From Actinomycetes bacterium (lineage in GTDB: Bacteria; Actinomycetota; Acidimicrobiia; Acidimicrobiales; Acidimicrobiaceae): a DNA stretch of 64,000 nucleotides. Every line of letters begins with the position of its first letter. Position 1 is the stretch's first letter. Both the position numbers and the translations under genes were made by a program. Shown here piece by piece: positions 58,460 to 64,000 of the stretch. The stretch lies in NCBI GenBank assembly GCA_021819205.1, contig JAKARV010000001.1:83686-147685 (forward strand). The letters are read 5' to 3'. The notes beneath the pieces were generated by a model. The model was not told the origin of the DNA. It saw only the letters and a program-made list of their open reading frames with translations, and searched no databases.

Positions 58460-59338
58460 GTGTTGAAGGCGAGGAAGTACAAGGTGGTCGACGTCTTCAC
58501 CCACAAGCCGCTTTTGGGCAACCCGGTGGCCGTTGTTCTCGACGCCGACGGACTCGATGCAGCAGCGATGCAGCGTATCGCCCGCTGGACCAATCTCTCT
58601 GAGACCACCTTTGTGGTACCGCCCACCACTCCCGGCGCCGACTACCGGCTCCGTATCTTTACGCCGCACACCGAGCTTCCTTTTGCCGGGCACCCCACGC
58701 TGGGGAGTGCGCATGCCGCGCTGGAGGCGGGGTTGGTTACCCCGGCCGGCGGCAAGCTGGTGCAGGAGTGCGGTGTCGGGCTGATCGACCTTGCGGTTTT
58801 TGGAGTCGGACCGGATCAGCATCTCTCTTTTCGCCTGCCGCCAGCGGGGCTCTCTCCGCTCGATTCCGGAGATATCGATGAGCTGGAGTCGTTGCTTGGT
58901 CACGCCATTTCGCGCGAGGTGGCTCCTGCGATCGTGGACGTCGGGGCGGTGTGGCTGGTCGCGCAGATTTCGAGCGTCTCGGCTCTGCTGGCGCTCGAGC
59001 CCGACCTTGCCAGATCTGCGGCCTTCGAGAGGAGGCTTGGCATCACCGGGATCTCGGTTTTCGCCCCGCGGCGTGCTACTGGGGCCGCAATCGAGGTGCG
59101 TTCTTTTGCGCCGTCGAGTGGCGTTGGAGAGGATCCGGTGTGCGGCAGTGGCAACGGTGCGGTCGCGGTGCTTCGGCGCGAGCGCGGCCTGACTCCGGCG
59201 GGGGGTGCCACTTATACCGCGAGCCAGGGGCAGCGTGTCGGTCGCGATGGGCTTGTCGAGGTCGAGATCGATGGGAACGGGGAGGTCGTCCTCGGGGGTT
59301 CCTGTGTTACCTGCGTTGAGGGGATCCTGCGCTGCTGA
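58460..59338 (+). CDS. PhzF-family isomerase/epimerase
   Basis: Protein of the diaminopimelate-epimerase fold, 292 residues. Hallmarks are VDVFTHKPLLGNPVAVV at the N-terminus and the catalytic glutamate E48 in NLSETTFV. RIFTPHTELPFAGHPTLGSA and EDPVCGSGNGAVAV follow. PhzF itself isomerises DHHA in phenazine synthesis, but most family members are of unknown function. No phenazine genes are present, so phenazine production is not implied. GTG start 84 bases after guaA, without a strong ribosome binding site. Confidence 0.9.
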   Translation: MLKARKYKVVDVFTHKPLLGNPVAVVLDADGLDAAAMQRIARWTNLSETTFVVPPTTPGADYRLRIFTPHTELPFAGHPTLGSAHAALEAGLVTPAGGKLVQECGVGLIDLAVFGVGPDQHLSFRLPPAGLSPLDSGDIDELESLLGHAISREVAPAIVDVGAVWLVAQISSVSALLALEPDLARSAAFERRLGITGISVFAPRRATGAAIEVRSFAPSSGVGEDPVCGSGNGAVAVLRRERGLTPAGGATYTASQGQRVGRDGLVEVEIDGNGEVVLGGSCVTCVEGILRC

Positions 59339-59461
59339 TCGTCCGGGTTCATTCGGGTCTTTCGGCTTGGCACCGACCTTCGGATCACGCTGCCGGCGAG
59401 TGGGCAGCGCCGGTTGCATGATGCTTGGGTTGCGCTTGGCACCGAATGGCGGGTGTAGGAG

Positions 59462-61603
59462 GTGGTAACCGGGATCGAGGAGATCTTGGCCGGGCTCAAC
59501 CCGCAGCAGGCAACGGCGGTGACTGCAACCGGAGGCTCCGTGCTGGTGGTCGCCGGCGCTGGATCGGGAAAGACGCGGGTGCTTACCCGCCGGATTGCAT
59601 ACCTGTTGGCGACCGGAGTACAGCCGTCGTCGATCATGGCGATCACCTTCACCAACAAGGCAGCCCGAGAGATGGCGGAGCGCGTCGGCGCGCTCGTCGG
59701 GGAGGAGGCAAGGTCGTTGTGGGTGTCGACCTTCCACTCGGCGTGTGCTCGGATCCTCCGCCAACACCCCGATCTCGGGGGACTCTCCTCCGGCTTTACC
59801 ATCTACGATGCCGATGACTCCCGCAGGCTTTTGGAGCGGACCATCCGCGCGCTCGAACTCGATACCAAGCGGTTTCCGGCGCGCGCGGTACTGTCCCGGA
59901 TCTCTTCAGCCAAAGCCGACTTGGTGGGCGCGGAGGAGTTCGGCGCCGAAGCACACGGGAGCTATGATCGGTTGGTGGCGGGGGTATTTGCCGCCTACGA
60001 GCAGGCGTTGCTTCAGGCCAACGCCACCGACTTCGACAACCTGATCAACCTGGTGGTGACTGGGTTGCGGTCTCATCCGGAGCTCCGAGAGTACTACCGG
60101 CGCCGCTTCCGCTACTTGCTGGTCGACGAGTATCAGGACACCAACCGTGCGCAGCACGAACTTATCGCCGAGCTTGCCGGCAGCGATGGCGAGGTCTTTG
60201 CCGTCGGGGATTCGGACCAGTCGATCTATGGTTTCCGGGGCGCGAACATCGGCAACATCCTCGACTTTGCCTCCCGGTTCGAGGGAGCGGTAGAGATCCC
60301 GCTAGAGCAGAATTACCGCTCTACCAACTCAATTTTGGGGATCGCAAACGCGCTTATAGAGCACAACCGGCACCGGCAGAAGAAGCGGTTGTGGTCGGCT
60401 CTGGGCGACGGCGTTCCGGCGGTTCACTACGTGGCCATGGACGACCGCGACGAGGCGGCGTTCGTAGCCGATTCGATCGCCAAGCTGGTCTCGTCGGAAC
60501 GGCTGCGCTTCGGGGACCTGGCGGTGATCTACCGCACAAATGCTCAAAGCCGGCGCCTGGAGGAGGCCATGGGTTTGGCCGGCCTTCCGTACAAGGTGAT
60601 CGGTGGCGTCCGCTTCTACGAGCGCCGCGAGGTAAAGGACATCATCTCTTACCTGCGCTTGATCGCGAATCCGGATGACGACCTCTCGCTTCTGCGGGTG
60701 ATCAACGTTCCGAGGCGGGGAATCGGTGCCGGCACCCAGGAGCAGCTGGCCGCTGCCGCCAGGGCTCGTGGCGTCTCGATGCTTGCGGCACTGCAGCGGT
60801 ATACGGCGGAGGAGCTGGGGTTGAGCGCCAGAGCTGGACGGGCTCTTGCGCGCTTCTTGGAGTTGATCGTGCGGCTGCGGGTGGTGTCAGAAGGCACGCC
60901 AGAGGCTGCTCTTCTCCTCGACGAGGTGGTTTCGGCAACGGAGTATTTGGAGTACCTTGGCGACGCGGACCCTATCGAGCTGGAGGGGCGGCTGGAGAAC
61001 CTGCAGGAGTTGAGGAGAGTCGCCTCCGAGGCGGGGACGCTGGCCGGGTTCCTGGAGCAGGCGGCGCTCTTTGGTGCCGTCGATGCGGCCATCGATGAGG
61101 GGGGGGTGACCCTGATGACCGTGCACATGGCGAAGGGGCTGGAGTTTCCGGCGGTGTTCATTGCCGGTTTGGAGGAAGGGGTCTTTCCCCACGTGCGGTC
61201 GCTTACCGACCGGGACGACATCGAGGAAGAGCGCCGGCTGCTCTATGTCGCCGTGACCAGAGCCAAGGAGAGGCTGTACCTCTCTTCGGCGCGCCGCCGC
61301 CTTTTCCAGGGAGATCCGATCTACAACCCGGAGAGCCGCTTCTTGTCGGAGATACCCGAGAACCTGGTGGAGCGGATCGAGGGCAGCTTTTACGAGGCAA
61401 GGCCATCGCGGCCGCTTCCCCCTCGGCCCGCTCTGCGGTCGGTGGAGTACAGCGCGGGTGACCGGGTCTTTCACGCCCGCTACGGGGAGGGAGTGGTGAC
61501 AAGGGTGGTTCCAAAATCAATGGATACCGAGGTGAGCGTGGATTTTTCCAACGGTGGGGAGCGCCACTTTTTTGCCTCGATGGTCCGGCTCAAGCGGCTC
61601 TAA
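59462..61603 (+). CDS. pcrA: PcrA/UvrD-type DNA helicase
   Basis: Superfamily 1A 3'-to-5' helicase for repair and plasmid or replication maintenance, 713 residues. Motifs appear in order: NPQQATAV (Q motif), GAGSGKTRVLTRR (I), FHSACARILR, LVDEYQDTNRAQ (II), GDSDQSIYGFRGA (III), YRTNAQSR (IV), TVHMAKGLEF (V) and VAVTRAKERLY (VI). The C-terminal region ends with GDRVFHARYGEGVV, the Tudor-like RNA-polymerase-binding domain of PcrA. The start GTG follows AGGAGG. The length matches PcrA. Confidence 0.96.
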   Translation: MVTGIEEILAGLNPQQATAVTATGGSVLVVAGAGSGKTRVLTRRIAYLLATGVQPSSIMAITFTNKAAREMAERVGALVGEEARSLWVSTFHSACARILRQHPDLGGLSSGFTIYDADDSRRLLERTIRALELDTKRFPARAVLSRISSAKADLVGAEEFGAEAHGSYDRLVAGVFAAYEQALLQANATDFDNLINLVVTGLRSHPELREYYRRRFRYLLVDEYQDTNRAQHELIAELAGSDGEVFAVGDSDQSIYGFRGANIGNILDFASRFEGAVEIPLEQNYRSTNSILGIANALIEHNRHRQKKRLWSALGDGVPAVHYVAMDDRDEAAFVADSIAKLVSSERLRFGDLAVIYRTNAQSRRLEEAMGLAGLPYKVIGGVRFYERREVKDIISYLRLIANPDDDLSLLRVINVPRRGIGAGTQEQLAAAARARGVSMLAALQRYTAEELGLSARAGRALARFLELIVRLRVVSEGTPEAALLLDEVVSATEYLEYLGDADPIELEGRLENLQELRRVASEAGTLAGFLEQAALFGAVDAAIDEGGVTLMTVHMAKGLEFPAVFIAGLEEGVFPHVRSLTDRDDIEEERRLLYVAVTRAKERLYLSSARRRLFQGDPIYNPESRFLSEIPENLVERIEGSFYEARPSRPLPPRPALRSVEYSAGDRVFHARYGEGVVTRVVPKSMDTEVSVDFSNGGERHFFASMVRLKRL

Positions 61604-62060
61604 CTCTCGCGGCAGAGGGTGGGCGTGGCGCCGGCACCGCTGGTCGCGTAGCGCGTGTTGGGGCCGGTTTGGCGAGGCCGGCTTGCGAATAGGGCTCGAC
61701 TCAAGCGGCGAACGCTGCGGAAAATTTGGCGGTGGGTTCTGGCTCTTTCAAACTCACCAACCCGGTGGCGAACTTAATGTTAGGTCCAGCCAACTGCAAG
61801 TGGGCGACTCGAGGGAAACAATGCGAACTACGACGGGAAAGTTGATTTTGGCCAAGGTAGAAATCCGAGGTCGCTTCGTCGAGGGAATCGGGCTTGCTCC
61901 CAAGAGTTTCAGTATTGCGATTGGTTCGATCGCCTCGCTGCTTTGCGGCGAATTCGAACATGAGGCCGGGATGGTTCTTTAGACGCATCGATCATCCGTC
62001 TCAGAGCGTGCACCGGTGCTTTGGCTCGCAGCACGTCCGTTTGCGCCGATAGCGCGGCGA
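61604..62060. other. 457-base intergenic region after pcrA
   Basis: The first 100 bases are GC-rich with partial inverted repeats (GCCGG near 61666, CCGGC near 61680) that could contribute to pcrA termination. From about 61730 GC content drops. A 53-codon rightward frame (61821-61982) and an opposing 95-codon leftward frame (61701-61988) exist; neither has recognisable similarity or a good ribosome binding site. I regard the stretch as non-coding or decayed sequence. Confidence 0.5.
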
Positions 62061-62996
62061 TCAGGCGCCGGAAGCTTCGCAGAACTCTTGAAAGCGCTCC
62101 TCAAGCCTTTCGGGATCGGGTCGGGCTGCTTTGGCTTTTGGCAGTACAAGCCTTTTGTCCTGCATCTCCTGTATCCCGTGGAGTAGCGTCGGTCCGTCCG
62201 TCTCGTCTATGAGACTTTGCCGAACTACGATCGAGTAGTCGGGGCGAACGCCAATGAAGTTGCGGTCGAAAGCGGCGTGGTGAAGCTTGCAGAGGGCGAT
62301 TCCATTTGGCACTACCGGTTGCCCCCTCAAGTGGGTGTCCGGAAGGATATGGGCGGCATCCAGGAGTTCGGGATGCCGCAGGTGGCACATGGCGCAGGTC
62401 GATGAGTAGGCATCCATGACCCTGGCGCGAAAGACCGGTTGGTGAAGCCGAACTTTAACGACCGCTTCGGAGTAGCGGCGGGACTGGTCAAGAGTGCGCG
62501 ACTCCCAATTCGTAATCTCGCCGTCTGCAGCAATTTCCACCAAAAACTCGTGCTTATGGCTATCTTCGCCGACGACATAGACCGGATATACCGGCAGGTA
62601 CCTTCCGCTGGCGATGCCGACGAAGTAAGCGAGCGGAACCCGCTTTTCCATCGCCGTGCGGAGCGCCTGGTTGTCGGGGTGCAGTGGGTCCAGTCCACGA
62701 TACTTGTAGAGAATTAGCCCCGGACCGTCGGTACTGTCCTGATACGGAGGCTCCTTGCCAATGGGCGTGAATGTCGTCCTGATCGTCAAGGCGGCATCCA
62801 TGGATTTGGGCTTTCGGATTCCGGTCTGGACAATCGGCCGGATGAGCTGGCCATGGAAGCGGAAGGTGTTAATGGCTTCGGAACGTAACGTTTCGCCCGG
62901 GCTGGCGCTTAGCAACTTATCTAGGTGCCGGAAGAGCGCAGTTCGAAGACTGGCCTGATGCAGCCCTTGGTCGTCGCTCGGAGTTTGCGGCCACAT
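62061..62996 (-). CDS. HNH endonuclease, putative type IV restriction enzyme
   Basis: A 311-residue nuclease candidate. The C-terminal zinc-type HNH domain has C201, C204 (CAMC), DAAH with H216, NGIALCKLHH with N231 and H239/H240, and ends FDRNFIG. The N-terminal part (about residues 95-165) reads YKYRGLDPLHPDN, then PLAYFVGIASGRYLPVYPVY. This is a pattern seen before HNH domains in predicted restriction endonucleases (COG3440-like). I chose the ATG at 62996 over a TTG at 63068. No methyltransferase gene adjoins it, which fits a solitary enzyme that cuts modified foreign DNA. That role is inference. Confidence 0.82.
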   Translation of the reverse strand: MWPQTPSDDQGLHQASLRTALFRHLDKLLSASPGETLRSEAINTFRFHGQLIRPIVQTGIRKPKSMDAALTIRTTFTPIGKEPPYQDSTDGPGLILYKYRGLDPLHPDNQALRTAMEKRVPLAYFVGIASGRYLPVYPVYVVGEDSHKHEFLVEIAADGEITNWESRTLDQSRRYSEAVVKVRLHQPVFRARVMDAYSSTCAMCHLRHPELLDAAHILPDTHLRGQPVVPNGIALCKLHHAAFDRNFIGVRPDYSIVVRQSLIDETDGPTLLHGIQEMQDKRLVLPKAKAARPDPERLEERFQEFCEASGA

Positions 62997-63226
62997 GGGA
63001 AGATCATACCCGACTCTTTGGAGTCGCGGGAATCTGCACAGGATTCGGTCTTCAATTGGAAGACTCAAGGCCGCTGCATGGGACTTGGGATTGGGAATGT
63101 GTCAGAATGCGATCCTTGGCGATGGCTGTGGCTCTTGCAATGGACCGCCGGAAGCAGTTCACCATGGACCGACGTTCGCCGGCGTTATCGGTCATGGGGA
63201 AGAGGCCATAGAATTAACAGCTCTAT
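62997..63226. other. Spacer between HNH nuclease gene and tRNA-Thr
   Basis: These 230 bases carry no supported gene. They must hold the promoters for the leftward nuclease gene and the rightward tRNA. TATAGAATTAAC around 63207-63218, just before the tRNA, is AT-rich and could contribute to the tRNA promoter, but no canonical -35/-10 pair with correct spacing was identified. Confidence 0.4.
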
Positions 63227-63302
63227 GCCGGTGTGGCGCAGCTGGTAGCGCAGGCGATTTGTAATCGTCAGGTCGTGGGTTCGAGCCCCACCACCGGCTC
63301 CA
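63227..63302 (+). tRNA. tRNA-Thr (anticodon TGT)
   Basis: Complete cloverleaf of 76 bases including encoded CCA. The acceptor stem GCCGGTG/CACCGGC is perfect. The D arm is GCGC-AGCTGGTA-GCGC, the anticodon stem GGCGA/TCGTC has one G-U pair, the loop TTTGTAA has anticodon TGT at 63260-63262, and the T arm is GTGGG-TTCGAGC-CCCAC. It reads threonine ACA codons and by wobble other ACN. Integrase-like sequence begins directly after its 3' end, so it probably served as an attachment site. Confidence 0.98.
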
Positions 63303-63861
63303 TTGTCAGATTCCGCTTGGCTGGTGTCGATCGTATTGGGAAGATCCCACTAGGAGAGCTGAGGGTATCGCACGTCGATTCTTTCACGAGTGATCTCGAG
63401 AAGGCCGGATACTCGGCTAACTCGCGACGACTGGCAAGGGTTGTTCTGGGTGGCGCGATCAGAGAGGCTCGACGACAGGGGCTGATAAGCCAAGATCCGA
63501 CCGAGCTAGCGCGACCGATCAGGCAAGACGGGCGGGCCTATGAGCCCATAGACCTAGCGGCATTCTTGCGGGCTTGCGAGAGCGACCCTAACGGGATACT
63601 GTGGCTCGCTTTTGCGGTGACGGGGACGCGGCGTGGGGAGATGCTTGCACTCAGTGGAGTGATGTAGACCTATTAGCCGGAACGTTCGCGATTCAGCGCA
63701 ATAGGACGACAGTCAGGGGAGAAGCCGTCGAGGGGTCAGCCAAGACCGAGAAGAACTGCCGAATCATCCCCTTGCCTTCGGTGTTGCGAGTGGCCCTGGC
63801 GGAGCACCGGACAGCACAACGACGCAGTGATTCTCCGAAGAAACTGCCTCACAAAGGTTGA
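63303..63861 (+). pseudogene. Tyrosine recombinase (phage integrase) remnant
   Basis: Sequence directly after the tRNA 3' end encodes part of a site-specific integrase. The core-binding domain is present (LGELRVSHVDSFTSDLEKAG and LGGAIREARRQGLISQDP), then the catalytic-domain start FAVTGTRRGEMLALS with the first active-site arginine. At 63653-63654 one base is missing from the codon between CTC and TGG. The frame shifts and continues as WSDVDLLAGTFAIQRNRT and PLPSVLRVALAEHRTAQRR in the next frame. The N-terminal arm-binding region and the C-terminal HxxR and tyrosine are lost. It is non-functional. Confidence 0.88.
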
Positions 63862-64000
63862 CAGGCGCCGGAGCGACCATCTCCGATCTCGCCTCGCTCG
63901 CTTTCATCCACTCCGCCACCAATGCGGTCTTCCTCGGGCCTTTCGGGGTGGGGAAAACCCATCTTTCGGTCGCCCTTGCCATGGAGGCGCTTGGGGCGGG
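63862..64000 (+). pseudogene. istB: IS21-type IstB ATPase fragment, truncated
   Basis: Frame starting near 63862 encodes ISDLASLAFIHSATNAVF followed by the Walker A motif GPFGVGKTHLSVALAMEALG, a close match to the IstB helper ATPase of IS21-family elements (usually LGPPGVGKTHLAVAL). The first 80 or so residues of IstB are missing and the sequence joins the integrase remnant directly. The rest lies beyond the window. It looks like an insertion-sequence relic at the same landing site; whether the downstream part is intact cannot be seen. Confidence 0.78.

Noticed and set aside
58460..59338. Phenazine biosynthesis locus
   Set aside because: The PhzF-family gene stands alone beside guaA and pcrA with no other phz genes. 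Isolated PhzF homologues are common and usually unrelated to phenazines.
61701..61988. Opposing small frames after pcrA (95 codons leftward; 53 codons rightward at 61821-61982)
   Set aside because: They overlap each other, lack ribosome binding sites and match no family I know.

Overview
The window is chromosomal DNA of a high-GC bacterium with many GTG/TTG starts and tightly overlapping genes. The gene order (ribosomal genes followed by truA, rplM, rpsI, glmM and glmS, then acpS, nnr, alr, tsaE, tsaB, rimI, tsaD, groES and groEL), a CBS-less GuaB3-type IMPDH homologue beside guaA, paired crcB genes and long tails on L22 and S3 all point to an actinobacterium. I would guess a deep branch such as Acidimicrobiia; that placement is inference and the sequence alone does not prove it.

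Positions 1-31310 are an almost unbroken transcription-translation superoperon. In order it holds rplA-rplJ-rplL; a hairpin that looks like an attenuator; rpoB-rpoC; rpsL-rpsG-fusA-tuf; rpsJ; the S10 and spc gene series through secY-adk-map; infA-rpmJ-rpsM-rpsK-rpsD-rpoA-rplQ; and truA-rplM-rpsI. Two genes are easy to miss: rpmJ (37 codons) and infA. The infA frame begins at a CTG codon behind a perfect Shine-Dalgarno sequence and has no upstream ATG, GTG or TTG.

Positions 31310-34485 carry glmM and glmS (UDP-GlcNAc precursor synthesis). Positions 34486-43250 are an accessory block lying between glmS and acpS. It holds a glycosyltransferase; a TetR regulator followed by a promoter with an embedded palindrome that drives an APC permease, an acyl-CoA ligase and a crotonase; and a TDT/SLAC1-type transporter divergent from a LysR regulator across an AT-rich spacer.

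Positions 43250-51480 return to housekeeping genes: acpS, nnr (metabolite repair), alr (D-alanine), a family-4 uracil-DNA glycosylase, tsaE-tsaB-rimI-tsaD (tRNA t6A and ribosomal protein acetylation), then a perfect CIRCE operator, groES-groEL and a strong terminator. Positions 51546-55536 hold a Nudix hydrolase, a thioesterase-like gene, and a leftward cluster of a PstS-like lipoprotein, CrcB, DUF190 and CrcB, which is a probable fluoride-export module. Positions 55664-61603 hold guaB3, guaA, a PhzF-family gene and a PcrA/UvrD helicase.

The right end (about 61600-64000) is a decayed mobile-element landing zone. It has a solitary HNH nuclease that may be a modification-dependent restriction enzyme, and an intact tRNA-Thr(TGT). 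Directly after the tRNA 3' end come a frameshifted, truncated tyrosine recombinase and a truncated IS21-type IstB ATPase that runs off the window. I found no CRISPR array, rRNA gene or complete transposon. The strongest leads are the non-ATG infA start, the rplL-rpoB hairpin, the TetR-controlled CoA-ligase operon, the PstS-like/CrcB/DUF190/CrcB operon, the HNH nuclease and the tRNA-Thr integration scar.
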